Source: Enoplolaimus lenunculus (taxonomy: Eukaryota > Nematoda > Enoplea > Enoplida > Thoracostomopsidae). From it: DNA of 64,000 bases. How positions within the stretch are numbered: position 1 is the stretch's first letter; each line of letters begins with the position of its first letter. The DNA lies in NCBI GenBank assembly GCA_030248215.1, contig JASANG010002512.1:113732-177731 (forward strand). Reading direction: 5' to 3'. The position numbers and the translations under genes are program-made. Positions 23,834-36,981 of the stretch are shown here, one piece after another. Below the pieces are notes generated by a model. It saw only the letters and a list, made by a program, of their open reading frames with translations, was not told where the DNA came from and ran no database searches.

Positions 23834-25038
23834 CTAACATTGGGTCATAATAATGCTCCATGGACCCGGACCCGGAATTTTCAAAAGTGCAAACTCGGAC
23901 CCGGATTTCCGTTATTGGCTAACCCGGATCCGGACCCGGATTTCGTTTATTGGCTAACCTGGATCCGGATCCGCATTTTTTGTAACGTAAAAACTAAAAT
24001 ACAAATGTTTCGAGTCGAGCAAAACAAAGCAAGAATTGCTGAACCATCGTCACGGCGAGCGAGTAAGTATCTCAGTCGTAAACTACCGCGCTACAGCTGT
24101 CTTGTATTAAATCGGCTCTTGTTTCTAAATCGGAGACTTTAGTCTATTCCTTGATTTTTTAATGAATATAACAGCCTTGCAAATTTCGTTAGCTTGATGA
24201 TTAAAACCATTTGAAATGTTATTGCATTTGCTAGTGATTTTTGAATGTTTCAAATTAATTTAAAATTTTCCAACTCAGCAAAGTAAAATTTTTCGTTTTG
24301 CATGCCACGTTCCGCGATACGTATAACAAACTGTTCCGCACACATGCGGCACAAAATAGTGTAATAATTAATTTCGCAGATTTTTTTCCGGTCGAAAAAC
24401 ATACGGAGCCAAAACATCGTTTTATAGTCCCACAGACAGGTCAGCTGGGCACGGAACAGCTACACCCATACTTCCCATTTGGGGGAGGCCACCCACCCTA
24501 TCAAAGATTTCAAACAAACAATTTTCAAAATTTATTTTTTTTTCATCATCACAAGGGTCCCCCACCCCAGAATTTTGGCCGGCCTCACCCTAGCCTGCTC
24601 CGGCACTTGCTTATACTAAAGCTGTGGGACGCTACAATCGTCTGGGTAGAGATCTCATATGGTGATTTGGTCTAAGTGTGTTTGTTGCCTGACCCAGACA
24701 AGCTGTTTGTACCGTTCTGTAGTCATTGAGACCCACACAAAAATTACTGTGGGTAGCAAGACGCTGCGACGATTTGGTTTCGAGAGCGTATATACTTCTG
24801 GTCGCGAATTTTATAAATCGTCCGGGTGAGTCGTTATTGGACGGAACATTTTGTGTGTATCATGAGCAGTTAAACTGAACAATAATATAAAATACCCGAA
24901 GATTAGCCCTGCCTACCGCCTTTAGAGGGACTTCGTTGCCGTATGGGTGCCTCACATTCAGATTAACTCAACGTATGATTTGACGCACTAAACCAAACTT
25001 TGATCGTCAGATCATTTTGGCCTCGTGTATAAAGGTTG
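23834..25038. other. Gene-less stretch with CCGGA-rich repeat
   Basis: Bases 23866-23980 are degenerate GGACCCGGA and GGATCCGGA units, with ATTGGCTAACC repeated. A 125-codon frame at 24298-24675 overlaps a dispersed repeat (CCACCCCAGAATTTTGG) and has no family signature, so I do not call it a gene. Confidence 0.45.
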
Positions 25039-25146
25039 GGCCCTCCTAGAAATAGTTCAACCTTGCTTGTAAGTCAACGAAAACCGTTGTATGCTGCTCC
25101 TGAAATATGTTTAGTCCCCCTAGCAAGATGAGCTGGTTACGGGCCT
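25039..25146 (-). mobile_element. GGCCCGTAGC-ended MITE, short copy
   Basis: GGGCCCTCCTAGAAATAG, then CAACCTTGCTTGTAAGTCAACG, CCCCCTAGCAAGATGAGCTGG and TTACGGGCCTC. Part of the left side has been lost. Confidence 0.6.
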
Positions 25147-25283
25147 CAGCAGTATACATGCAATTTTTTAATAAAAATTAAACATTGTGGTGGTATTTTA
25201 GCACGACAAGTGTATGTAAAGCAAATGTTGTCATACCTGTGCACATACACCGGTATACGATATTTGATGCAATGACCGCATCA

Positions 25284-25438
25284 GGCCCGCAGCTAGAGTG
25301 AGGCCATGGGAAACAGCTCCCCTGGAACAATTTTGTTCCCCTCTTGAAAATTTTTAACCTTGCTTGTAAATCAACGAAAACCCTTGCATGCCCCTCCTGA
25401 AAATTTTTTAGTCCCCCCTAGCAAGATGCACTGGATAC
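25284..25438 (-). mobile_element. GGCCCGTAGC-ended MITE, copy
   Basis: Starts CAGGCCCGCAGCTAGAG and ends CTAGCAAGATGCACTGGATAC, with the diagnostic TTTTTAACCTTGCTTGTAAA and GCATGCCCCTCCTGAAA between. Confidence 0.62.
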
Positions 25439-25445
25439 ATGTCTG

Positions 25446-25512
25446 GACCACATGGTACAGTGGTAGTATGTTTGAGTCCAGTGAAACAGGGCCGAGGTTC
25501 GATGCCTAGCAT
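25446..25512 (+). tRNA. tRNA-like sequence, probable pseudogene
   Basis: ATGGTACAGTGGTAGTATG is an A-box/D-arm-like stretch and GAGGTTCGATGCC a good B box at normal spacing. TGTTT pairs with AAACA but encloses ten bases instead of seven, so the anticodon loop is abnormal. Directly adjoins the MITE at 25284-25438. Confidence 0.35.
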
Positions 25513-25952
25513 GGTACTTAATTTTGGATAAAACTTCGAATAATGGTTCTACAGACCGTTTGTTCCAACATATTGGACAATTTATATAAATGCGCAGGAT
25601 AGGTAACATGACGGCCTCTGAGGATCGTTTGGAAACTCGATGACTGTACAGTGAGCTCGCGACTAGTAGCTTTTTGTCCTTGGGTCAAGCGAACCAACAC
25701 CTACGCAATTACTAATAAACGGTTCAGAATGACGATCCAGTCCATTTCGATTATGCATTTTTCGCAGACACACAAACGTACATTTGTTAAAAACTTTAAA
25801 AAATAACTCGAAGCAAATAAACATCTGTTTTATTTCACAAATTCAAGTTGAAAAATTATTCATCCGAAGCTCCTGCCATTTTTTCCGTGCAAAATTCGTG
25901 CGAGTGAGTGACCTTTACAATAATACGGTGGTGGTGGTGGTGAACAACAGGT

Positions 25953-26060
25953 CCAATGAATAGAACAGGGCCGTAACAGTAGTATAAGCATAAGCCTTAG
26001 CTTAAGCGTAAAAATGAGCTTATACCTAAACCTAATCCGAATCAAAAAATTAGTCGAAAG
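25953..26060 (+). mobile_element. GGCCCATG-ended MITE, truncated
   Basis: GGTCCAATGAATAGAACAGG, GGGCCGTAACAGTAGTATAAGC and several CTTAAG/CCTAAA units, then the similarity stops. Telomere-like units resume at 26195-26270 (CCTAACTCTAAGCTTACGCC). Another fragment of the family's right end is at about 26606-26655. Confidence 0.55.
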
Positions 26061-27359
26061 TTTAAGTTTTTCCGCCGCTGATCTTTGCATGGGACAACAA
26101 CAGCAACGTTAGGTTTACAAAGGTCAAAGTTCGATACGTTCCAAGTTTCATAGTCCGGTTGTGGCTGGCATAGAGGATTGACGTCAAAGAAGCCTAACTC
26201 TAAGCTTACGCCTGAACCCAAACCTAGGAATACATCTGATCGTAACCCTAAGTCCAATCCTAAGACAAACCTTGTGCTAATTTACGTTATGCCAAAATCG
26301 GAAAATTTCGAAAACTATGATAAAAAAAGCGTACAATTAGTGAAAAGTTATATATTATTAAAAAGTCAGCAACCCTAAGGGATCATTAATACAACTACGG
26401 TACCATCTGCCAACTTTGGCATAAAAAGCAACAAAGAACAGAACACAAAACAAAACAAATAAAGCTAACACCAAAAGGTGAAGTTTTATTTTTTAACAAT
26501 TTCACTGTCGCCAATTGCCGTTCGTCACCGCGCAGTAAAGGTACGCGACGTAATCATGTCCAATACCACACGGTGACTGGACAGTATCGAACGGCAGATT
26601 TACCTTTAGGAATATGCTTATACTACTGTTCCGCTCGTGTTCTATACGGTGGCCGTTAAAGCCAACACTTACTTCGACGGAGCGTACCATCGTGCGCGTG
26701 TACTGTCAAATTCATTTTTCAATAACCTGAAACAATAACAAAAATTACAAAATAGATCTAAGATTTATAAGTTCAAAGAAAACAGACTGAAGTCATAGTG
26801 ACATAGGTGTTCATGGATTTCCATTCGCGTCGATATAAGTTCGTGAATACAAGAAATTGTTTTTCCTCTTGGACCCAGATGGTTATTCTACAAACGCTGT
26901 GAAATGTATTTATTTTTGGTTTGTCTACACAAAAATATCGCCATCGGATATAATTGCTATAATCCTAAGTCAGGTTTAGGTACATCTATCTTTCGAACCA
27001 GAGTACCACAGTTATAATGTAAAGAATGTTAAATTTTTAACCTGTTTTCTCAATCTTTACAGATAGTGCGGTACGGTGACCTGATGTGAAAACACCGGTG
27101 AGTGTTTAAGGATAATGGAAACAAACCCATTTTAATAAATTTAAATATTCCACGAAAATGCATTTTGTTACGTTAAATAACTGCCCGGTATATTTCTCGA
27201 TCTTTACGAATCTTGTTTACTTTCCCCAAAGGTTAAGCCTTTGCTGCTTATTAAGGAGGTGCCATGAGTCTACAATTTCAATAAGTCCAAGGTTAATACA
27301 CCCGAATGGTTAATGTGTAACTTGTAAACGTTATTTTGCGACTTCAGTATTTACTTAAC
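26061..27359. other. Gene-less stretch
   Basis: Apart from the degenerate hexamers at 26195-26270 and the MITE end at about 26606-26655, no repeat or gene is recognisable. Confidence 0.45.
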
Positions 27360-27630
27360 TTAACGCTTTCTCACATGAATATTTTCTATTTCCCCCGAGA
27401 CCTACTTTTATGCTAGGATTCGAACTCCAGTGACTGGAGTGGGAGGCGTATACCATCACCACTCAGCTATAGGAGCTGGACGCTCGCGCCCGAGGGGGCT
27501 CTCACGTCTTGTGGTGATTTAGTACTATGTATACGTGTTGCAATTGTTAAACACGGTGCGATATATACTATTTAACGTATATACACTGCGCTGAGTTGCC
27601 TATAGGCAATTCAATGTGAGAAGGGGTTAT
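27360..27630 (-). mobile_element. TTAA-ended element with tRNA-like core, copy B
   Basis: Left end TTAACGCTTTCTCACATGAA; right end CAATGTGAGAAGGGGTTAT, inverse of the left with a damaged last base. On the minus strand the core carries an A box (TATAGCTGAGTGG) and a near-perfect B box (AGTTCGAATCC) 40-odd bp apart. Full-length relatives are at 46470 and 51497. Confidence 0.78.
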
Positions 27631-28127
27631 GTAACGTTTTAAAAACGACTATGTTTAATTAATTAATTAATTAGCACTTTTACTTAAGTACGAAATCGTA
27701 TTTATGTAGGGTTTCAGAAATCAAGCCACTATTTAAGAAAATAGCCTAACGTTTCAGAGTTCAAGGACTATTCTCGTCATTACTAGTTTTGGTGGTACGT
27801 TTTGCCCCTTCGGAATGTGTTTTTGAAGGAAAATCTTTGAGTAGACTAAATATTGTTCAACATTTCCTAAGTATACATATTGCGAATTATTGAAAATTGG
27901 CAAATATCAAGCGCTTTGTCGTGGTCGTGACGAGGACACTGTGTCTTGAAATGTTACAGTTTTTATAAAAGCGTGAATATGTACTTAGCTAAGATTTTAG
28001 TATTTAAAGCTACAACTTTGCACCTATATCCCACAATTTATAAACTCCCAGATTGTATCCGCGTCATAATTTCATCAACTACTTTATACTATATTATAAT
28101 CGCAGTAATTCTTCTCACATCTTCAGT

Positions 28128-28276
28128 CCCGTAGCTTGCTAGCGGGGGCTTAGTTTTTTTTCAAGAGGGGCATACAAGAGTTTTCGATGACTTCCACACA
28201 ATATTGAAAATTTATACGGCCAAAATTTTCCAGGGGAGCTGAGCCGTCGCCTTATGGACCATCTGACTACGGGCCC
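28128..28276 (+). mobile_element. GGCCCGTAGC-ended MITE, copy
   Basis: CCCGTAGCTTGCTAGCGGGGG opens; TCTGACTACGGGCCCG closes in inverse orientation. The middle has GGGGCATACAAGAG and GATGACTTCCACACAATATTG, diverged from the family core. Confidence 0.65.
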
Positions 28277-28812
28277 GCATATGTATTTTTCTGAGACTAT
28301 TCAGTAAAAACTTACAATTATGGTTAAATGACTAGATCACAACAGAGTCTTATATCAAATAAATTACACAAATATATCCAAAATTCATTTTATGTCATTT
28401 ACATTGTTTAACCAATAGATGAAAATACAATATCATTAATACAGACAAAAATATAGCTTAATTTCTTCAAATTCAACTGAGTTTTGCCCAAGTACCTTGC
28501 AAGCAAAACATTTGGCTGAATTACACACAAAAAAGTATTTCTGAATTTATTTAGGAAAATATTTTCTGTTTCAAATCTGAAAAGTTTTTCTGATATTTAA
28601 AACAATTTTTCTGAGAATAACTGGAAAACGTTTATTTTCAGACTTTATTTCAAAACTTTTTTGAAAACGTTTCTGTTATAACAGAAATACTTTTCAAGTG
28701 CACCTTGCTAATTATATTTCTTAAAAGTAAGAAAATTTTTCTTAAATATCAGAAATATTATTTTGAGTGTAGCTTTTGCACATGTTCTCCTTTCATTTAC
28801 GCTTTTATGCTT

Positions 28813-29071
28813 ACACTGTAAATTCCAATGAGTTTGATTGATCAACTCAGCGAGAGAATTAGGTATTTCGAGTTATTTGTGAGTTGTTGACAGTATTAAT
28901 GTTAACACACTCTAAGCTGATTTAAATTTCGGGTGAGTTGATCGATTACCCCAGTGTGAGTTCAGTCAATTCAGAATTCTGAGTTTTGAAACACCCAATT
29001 TTATAGAGTGAAGGTGTCTGAGTGCATACAATTTATTCTGTGATAAAATCAACTCACTGAAATTTACAGCG
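28813..29071. mobile_element. ACTGTAAATTCCA-ended MITE, copy 3
   Basis: ACACTGTAAATTCCAATGAG at the left; CTCACTGAAATTTACAGC, its inverse, at the right. GATCAACTCAG and GTGAGTTGATCG units fill the interior. Confidence 0.72.
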
Positions 29072-30953
29072 AAGTCAAAATAGCTTCCAGATAAAATGAA
29101 TTTTACAGAAGTGACGTCCAATCCTTGAGTAACATTATTGAACGACAAACCCTTCCAGCTATGGATTACATGGGTCGGGCGTTTAAATCATAGTCCATCG
29201 TGACCCATCAAATTTTGACCCGTGGCCATCGTTAACTCTACCCCTACAAAGGTTAAGTTAGTAATAATGCATGGTATTGGAAGCCAATCTGCTACTCAGG
29301 CCAATTACTAATTAATTGGAATAGGCCAACCTGCTGTTCTGAATAAATAATACTTTTGTATGAACCAAATAGCGATTATAAGAAGTACCAAAGCAGCAGT
29401 GATATGATGTTAAGTTAACGCTGGTTGGTAATTCGTATTGCGTCTGACCAAATACTCAAATATGAATAGTCTATATATGTAGCTTCAATACCACTGTACC
29501 ACAGGCCAAACTGCTACTACATAAAATAGCAGATCAGCTTAGGCCAAATAATCATTGTCCAGAATATCAGATTGACCTACGACATATAGAATTTTTAATA
29601 AAATAATAGGAGATCACCCAGATCAGTTGCATTAATAGCTTAGTCAGTTAACGCGATGCTACCTAACATGCAAGTACGGCGTTGCGTCTAAAAAATTGCT
29701 TAGAACTGCAGAGTAAATTTGATACAGAATAAACATATTGCAAACAGTTTTTGTGAAGTGTATACCTGGGTATTGTTAAAAGTCTCAGGTTGCAAATCAA
29801 CTCAGCAAAGACGAATTGTTGGCAGTGGGTGCAAGAAATACTAGCGAGGAAGATGGAAAAAATTTTTGCAAACAAATTTCTTTCGACAATGTAGAGCACT
29901 TTTCACATTTACGGGGGTAAACAGATTCGTAGAGTGAGAGTGACACAGCGCTCTCGCCGATGATCTCGTAGCTTCGGACCACGCGACAAATTGAGTTGTA
30001 TTCTTTTTGCTGGTACCAAAATACACACACACAACCATTCATTGTTGTTTTTTCAGTAAAAAAGTGTCAAAAAGTTTCAGTTGAAAAATGGTAGTTTTCC
30101 TCTGATTAAACGATTATTAATAATTAAGTTTTGTATGGATCCAGGTTAGTATTCTCAAATGTGTATAGCATCTATCACGAGTTAGCGATAGGTTTTGATA
30201 AACTGGGTAACGATTGCAATTTCGGATGTGTAAAACTTGGCGCAGAAGTCGGACAAATCAAATGCTAAAAATACTTCTGCTTTTCGAACTTCATCTTTTA
30301 TTTGGTTCGACTGTTACAAGACGTATAACCACTAGTGATTGGTTCTACACACAACTGAAAATATGTACACTAGAATGAGAGACGTTTACAACCGAAGGGG
30401 ATTAGACTTTAACGTTAGCCTTGTATTTCCTAGGTCCATATTCTCAAATGCGAATAGCAACTATCACCAATTTGTAGTAGGTTTTTAAATTAAGTATTGC
30501 AGTTGATGAACTCAAAATTCGTACAACAGTAGAGCAAATTACATGCAAAAACTGTGCTTGATTTTGAGTCTCAACATTCACTGGTTCGAAAGTTACAATA
30601 CCTATCATCAACAGTTCTTTAGGTGCAACACATATCTGAGAATACGAGCCCTATAGTTCAAAAGTGGAAATTCTAACCACGGGACTGTATGAGGTAAATA
30701 TTTGTAATCGGCAAAGCAATTTGGGATTAGTTGCAATTATAAGGCTTAAGGAATGCGCTAATATAGATTTAAGTAATGAAAATATATTGCAGCAATGTGC
30801 AAGCAGTAATTCTTAGGGTGGCGTTTACACTTTTCGACTGTTTCAATCAACGTTCGGCGCCGGTCGATGCCGCATCGGACGACAATTTATAAACAAGGTT
30901 TGGCTTGCTGCCACAAACGCAAAGGAATGTACATGTACAATTCATCAGACTGG
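29072..30953. other. Gene-less unique stretch
   Basis: About 1.9 kb with no gene. Two loosely similar segments at about 30140-30240 and 30430-30535 (TATTCTCAAATG, then TATAGCATCTATCAC or AATAGCAACTATCACC, then TAGGTTTT) look like an old duplication. Confidence 0.45.
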
Positions 30954-31253
30954 GGTCGTAGCCCAAAGGCGAATCCAAAAATTTATGACAAGGTGGGGTG
31001 GGCTGGCAAATGTAAAGAAACGCAAAACATCAAAAAAATTTCTTAGGGGAAAAATTGCAAGGGACCTCACAAGATTATCAGCGCAAAATTTTGTCAGGGA
31101 AAAACTGTAAGGTTTTATCACGCCAAATTTCTGAAGGTATAAATTGTATTTTTTACTAAAAAATTCTGAGGGGGAAAATTGTAAGGTAGGGACCTTACGA
31201 TTCGGTCACAAGAAATTCTGACGATCTGGATCCGCTAAGTTGGCTACGGGCCT
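30954..31253. mobile_element. GGCCCGTAGC-ended element, longer variant
   Basis: TGGGGTCGTAGCCCAAAGG at the left and AGTTGGCTACGGGCCTGC at the right. The interior holds repeated AAATTGTAAGG/AAAATTCTGAGGGG units rather than the usual core, so this is a distinct subfamily or a composite. Confidence 0.5.
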
Positions 31254-32036
31254 GCATTCAACGTGGTGGCACTATTTGATCAGACCAGTAACTGGCGCGT
31301 TCTCAGTTCATTACCTCCTTCAAAGGTATAAACATTAATATTTGCCAATATCACCAATTGGCGACGGACACGTTTGTCAATATGTATTTTGGGAAAGTTT
31401 CCAGCATACTTTGTTAACAATAGTTTCATAGCACATACACGGGATTGTTCTATAATTACAAAATTTTAGTACACATTTTTTCGCTAACACTTTTACGTAT
31501 TACGCAAAACTGGACGACTAGTTGCCAATTATTTTTCGGTTATTTCATTATAAAGAACCATTTTGCCAAAAGCAGTGTGGAAAATTTAAAACAACCAATT
31601 TAATGGTAAAAATTACATCTGAACAAATAATTCTCAAATTGACCGGCACATCTTATGCCTAAATTTGCTCTCTAAGGCAATGCCATCAGGTAAACATATG
31701 AATTTTTAAACGCAAAAAAATAGTTAAAAATATTTTCCAAAATGCCGAAAACTTTCTAAAACAATTTTATATATATTTTGTAATGTTCTGAAAACGATAA
31801 TTCTTGCAAAAACAATTTTGGTCGCTTGACGCAGTTGCAATTTACTAGTAATGCTATCGATTATATTGCTAAAATCTCTCCCAAACTAAACAAAAATCAA
31901 TTCCCTAACCTTCGAATTAAAATATTTCAAAATTCTTTAAACCTTTGCAGAACCAAGTTGGTATTGCAATATTCAGGCACTGAATCTGTATCTTTAAAAT
32001 GTAACGAAAGGGTTTCTGTTCTTGTAAAATGTTCAA
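31254..32036. other. Gene-less stretch
   Basis: No supportable gene. A 74-codon frame at 31826-32050 runs into the MITE at 32037 and has no protein signature. Confidence 0.4.
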
Positions 32037-32248
32037 GGGCCCATGTATAGAACAGGACCGGATCGTTTTCCGGAGGGGCTATAATAGTCAGATTAAGCTT
32101 TAGACTATTTTTTGCTTAGGCTTAGGCTTAGACGTAGGCTTAGGCTTAGGCTTAGGCCTAGGAATAGGCTCATCCGTACGCTTAAGCTTAGGCTTAGGCT
32201 CAAGAATATGCTTATAATACTCTTCCGGCCCTGTTCTATACATGGCCC
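32037..32248 (-). mobile_element. GGCCCATG-ended MITE carrying telomere-like hexamers, copy 4
   Basis: One of the best preserved copies. GGGCCCATGTATAGAACAGG and CCTGTTCTATACATGGCCC are nearly perfect inverted ends. TTAGGC hexamers run through 32116-32162 and 32181-32203, with the GATCGTTTTCCGG segment at the left. Confidence 0.82.
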
Positions 32249-34032
32249 TATTCAAGTGTAAAAAAATCCCAACGTGTGAGTATAAAAAATCAAATTTAAA
32301 ATTTGAAGAATGCGACAAATCCGTAATTTTTCAGCGATGGATTATACTTTTTGTCTTGTGAAATTTTCGTGTTCTTTGCTAAATTTATCAGCAGCCTGTA
32401 CCATTAAGCATTGTATTGCTTTTCACCAAAACAAAAATAGATAGTATAGTTGAAAGCTATAAAAGTATTTGTTCTATTTCAACTCTACTGAAATTGCAAA
32501 CTTATCATAATTGTAATTTGCCCTTAGGCGTGAAAAAAATACGTAAAAAGTCCAATTTTTAAATATTAGCTGTCTTTATCCATTAAGAACGGAACGAACA
32601 AAAGCCAAAAAAACGTTTTCAGGCTGAATAAATTTTTTCGCCAATCACTTTTAGGCTTTAATTTGCCTAAATGCAACCAGACTGACACACGGTTTCGCAA
32701 TAAGCTTCGATTAGTGATTGCAGAGTCGTAAAATCAACGCTAAAACTATTACAAAAACCGCCACTCGAGTCTTTATCGCAATAACAAAAGACCGAAAATT
32801 CAAAACGAAAAAAAGTATATAAATGTCGGTTTTGTAAAATATCAACCACACCATTGTTATTAGCAAATCACTTCCCAAAAAAACGCTCTCAAGTCTCATC
32901 TTTTAAGAGCGTTTTGTGTTTATAAAATGTCAAAAATTGACCATCATTTTGTCTTCGTTTGCTGATGAAGCTATATTATTTAGTAGCCAAAAACCTAAAC
33001 ACAAAATCTAAAGCAATATCTGAGTATTTTGCTCAAAGGCAAACTATAAAAACTGGCAGGTAGCGAAAAGCTACGTAATGAGTTGCGCACTTTATTTGGA
33101 TATTCAAGCTAAAAATGAAGCCAAAAAACATTTCTGAGCTCAAAGAGCTTTTAATGTCTAAAAATATCACTCCAGAAGCACAGGATTTTTCGCGTTAAAA
33201 ATTCAACCTGCGACTCTGAACTGCCGTTGAAAGATTTTCGAAATCAATAAACAAGTTAACGCAACTAAAACTGTTCAACTACTGAAAACAGCTTAAACGC
33301 TCCAGTCTTATAAAACTACTTTTTTTACATTATCGAAACTGATAACCAATCAAAAACAACCACTTTTAAACGGCCAATACAGATTAAACCTGATATAACT
33401 CACTATTCGATGCGACAGCCAATGAGAATGCAGTATTTTAACGTGCTTAAATAGAATTATCCAATAAGCTGTTAAACAGCCAATAAGGGTTACCTGACAT
33501 TACTAGTATCCTTTCAAGCAACCAATGAGAATGTAGTAAAAAGTATACATAGAGAATTTCCCAATGAACAATGTTGGCATAACCGCTGATGATAACCCGT
33601 TTTATCCAATCAAATTGAAGCACTACAATACCGGTTTCAATATTGGAAAGGTATTATGGTTTCAAGTGTAGGTACCTCTGCGCTTGTCAGGAAGTATGAC
33701 TGAAGCATGAGGGCAAAATTTGACCAATAAGCTATAAGCGTGACAACTACAGATGAATCTATTCGGCCAATCATATTTGAGTATTAATGTTCGACAAAAC
33801 CAGATTCAATAATACGAGTTTTAGAGCTTTATTAAACCGAAAATACCGCGTTCTTTTCGATCAAACCCAAAACCAACAGGTTATTAGACGTTTTTGCGTC
33901 AACTTTTACCATTAAGTATTCATAACCGGAATAAAACCCTGTTATAAATACTTGGATATTATTTTCAATTCGGCTTTATGTTATTGTATTTTAGAAAAAA
34001 TAAAATATATATGTAAAAATTACTCATTTCCA
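32249..34032. other. Gene-less unique stretch
   Basis: About 1.8 kb of AT-rich DNA with no gene and no recognised repeat family. The motif CCAAT(C/A/G)A recurs loosely from 33340 to 33800 (for example AACCAATCAAAAAC and GCCAATAAGGG), without a fixed period. Confidence 0.45.
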
Positions 34033-34158
34033 GGCATGTAGCCAACTCACTTTGCTAGGGGGGTAAAAAAGTTTTCAGGATGGGCGTACAAGGGATTTCG
34101 TTGACTTACAAGCAAGGTTGAAAATTTTCTAGGGCAGCAAAATTTTTTCCGGGGGGCT
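34033..34158 (+). mobile_element. GGCCCGTAGC-ended MITE, partial
   Basis: GCATGTAGCCAACTCACTTTGC, GGCGTACAAGGGATTTCG, GACTTACAAGCAAGGTTG and AAAATTTTTTCCGGGG in family order. The right terminus is missing. Confidence 0.62.
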
Positions 34159-36451
34159 CGCTGTATTCCATATGTAAAAATACACAGACGCGGTTCGAAT
34201 GTGGATAAATAGCGGAGTTCAATATAATATAATATCTCGAGTATAGATTTTATTTTAGGTTTTAGAGAGTATGGTCAGAGTTGCGACTATTGGAAGTAAA
34301 CAGCACCAACCAACACCGGAACCGGAAAGTGACAAAATGCTGGAACTGGAACCGGATTTCCGATTGCACCCTGACGCTTACGGGTATTTCGCCCGTCCGC
34401 CTCTAAAATTTTTAAACAACATAACCAAGTTTGAGAAAATTGTGTTGCCTCCAAAAGCCTTTTTGCCCTTTCTGCTAACAAGTCCTGGTTGCACGGTTGA
34501 CAATCGAGGTTTGCTGATAATATGAAATTACACGAATCTAAATTTTGGTATTATTAATAAAGTAGATATCATATGATCGAATGTGATTGGTTAAAATCGA
34601 CACCGTAACCGGAAGCATAAATGAACACAGCAGAACATATCAGTGTCGAAAGCACAAATGGGTAGAGGAGCATGGACCCCCACCCTTCAAAATGTAGTTA
34701 TTTCTCTGCTAAAGAACACTTTTCTGAACCATCGCTAACGATTTGGCAATTCCATTCGAAGCACCAATCTTTTAGTCATTTTTTTCGTTGCCAGCCCCTA
34801 TACAAATCCATCGGTACGCCACTGGACCTGCTATAATTTAAAGGACTCCAGGCCTATGGCCAGGATTTGTATCCAGAGGTAATTTCACCAGAGGAAGAGA
34901 AATGTGTTTTGGCATCTAAAGATTAATACGGTTTTAACTCTAAAACTTGCAAAATTGCTTATTTTTAGGGATCACTCACAGAAATTTGTAGGGAGTGGGT
35001 AGCACACATATCACCCAGGGTACAACCGGATGTATGCCTCCGGCTACGGCAGAAAATCGACCTCCGGCTCGGATAGAATTTCTGCCGGAGGGTCCGGCAT
35101 TTTCGGTACTGAAATTATGAATATATATATTTACAAAATTTATTTGTTTGGTGCGTTTCGTTTTAACTTTTGGCTCAGTTTTGAGGCAACAATAACCGTT
35201 GTTTCGTAAAAAGTATTAAACGGAACATCAGATGATTCAACAACACATGACAGATATTTGGTAAAGTTAGCAATTTATTAAACTGCGTACTTTCACCTCA
35301 TCTCCGGCTACACCTCCGGCTCCGGCTCTGGCAAAAACTGCTGACCTCTGACTCCGGTTTCGGCTCCGTATGGTGAGACAAAATTGTAATAAATAATCTG
35401 CCAAGCAAGAAAAATTAATGGAAAGGGCCAGCAAGCCTTAGATGACCTGCTGACATATGTCAGCATCTGCTCATAGGAATTTAAAATAACCTCATCAAAC
35501 CTTAATTTTCTACGCTGTTGGCTCTTGTACACTCCCCCACACGTTTACGCTAGATCTGGGCTTAGTCAGGCTTTTAGGTTTATGTTAGGAAAAAGATTAT
35601 TTAAACTTAAGCCTTTGGCTTAATAATCTTAAATGTGCAGTGGAAAAGTAGAAGACCAAAAATAAGCAAAATTGTTGCGCTTCGCACAATAATTACTGTG
35701 CAACGTTTTGCAAGTACCTACTGCGTCAGGCGTCTTAGCTGTTACTGGTTATCACAGTGCGACCGAATATCCGGTTCCTGTTTAATATCCGGTAAAATCT
35801 AATATCTGTATCCAGTTCCGGTATCTGGTAAAAATCTAACGGATACCGGATATTTACGGTTGTGGGGCCGAATATCCTAAAGCTGGTTTTTCCCAAGCGA
35901 GCGTCTTTAGCAGTTTTCTGCGATTACATTTCTGAGCAAGTCAAGAAGTTCAAGTTTCGATACATTTTCAGTTACTTTTAAGGTATGGCACCAAGCGAGT
36001 AGTTGAACGCATGTTGCTTTAATTAATTTTAGTTTATTAGCAGCAATTATAAATCTTATAACAGACGAAAACCTTAAGCACGCTAGAAATACAGCGTAAA
36101 AATAAATTATTTTAGCATAATACAATATCCGGTATCCGGCTCCGTTTCCGGTAACAAAATTAAATATCCCTATCCGGTATCCAGTAAGTTGATGGCCGGG
36201 CGCAAGCTGATTATTGCTCGCTGCCTACTTTATTACGTTGTATTTCTACAGAAACGGAACACTGGTTTTAATATCTAGAAATTTCTTCAAACGACTGTTC
36301 CTGAAATTAAGCATTTCAATTTACACGATTTAAGTTTACGACGTTATAATCAGTTTGTTAGACCTATTTGCCGTTTGAACACTTAACCCGTCCCTGTATT
36401 GAGCGTACTATGAGCAACTAATTGCAAACACTGCAGATGCAATTAATACTG
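34159..36451. other. Gene-less stretch with CCGG-rich repeat fragments
   Basis: No supportable gene. CCGGAACCGGA-type units end in GATTGCACCCTG at 34372, a hAT-like terminus. A CCTCCGGCT-rich pair lies at 35016-35110 (beginning CAGGGTACAACCGG) and 35300-35370. An ATATCCGG-rich pair at 35768-35870 and 36123-36185 probably bounds another small element. Hexamer-like GCTTAGTCAGGCTTTTAGG is at about 35560. Confidence 0.45.
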
Positions 36452-36708
36452 CACTGTCAATACTAATGAGTTAATTAATCAACTCAGACGGAAAGTTAAT
36501 TATTCCTGAGTTTATAACAATATACTTTAACTCACTCTGACTTGAGTTGATTCTCACTCTGAGTTGAGTTTATTCCGAGAGAGTTCACTAATTAAATCAG
36601 AATGAGTTGAATCAACTCAGAATTATGATGAGTTCTGATAGTCCTAATTTAGACTGAGCGATTCACACTCATTCTGAGTTAAAATCAACTCACTGGAACT
36701 TACAGTGT
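36452..36708. mobile_element. ACTGTAAATTCCA-ended MITE, copy 4
   Basis: CACTGTCAATACTAATGAG opens and CTCACTGGAACTTACAGTGT closes in inverse. CTGAGTTGATTCTCACTC and AACTCAGAATTATG units lie inside. The left terminus is the more diverged. Confidence 0.7.
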
Positions 36709-36981
36709 GAATGCACAATGTTTAACAATTAATACGCGTATGTGTAGCAGCAACCCATCACAGCACATAAGACCACACTCGGACTCGACAGACAAACTCC
36801 TATACCCGAGTGGGTATCACGACATGTAATCTGAAATTTCTAGGCCAGTGAAGGACCAAGCAGGGATGAGGGCTCCCCTCAAATTGCAGGGTGGGGGCCC
36901 CCACACTCAAGAGCGAAGCGATCAAGAAGCCAGACACATTTTAAAACTAAAGCGGTTTTTGTTTCAACCGGTTAGGGTGGC

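Noticed and set aside
24298..24675. 125-codon plus-strand frame with histidine/proline-rich stretch
   Set aside because: The histidine/proline part is a translated dispersed repeat (CCACCCCAGAATTTTGG), and the remainder has no signature.
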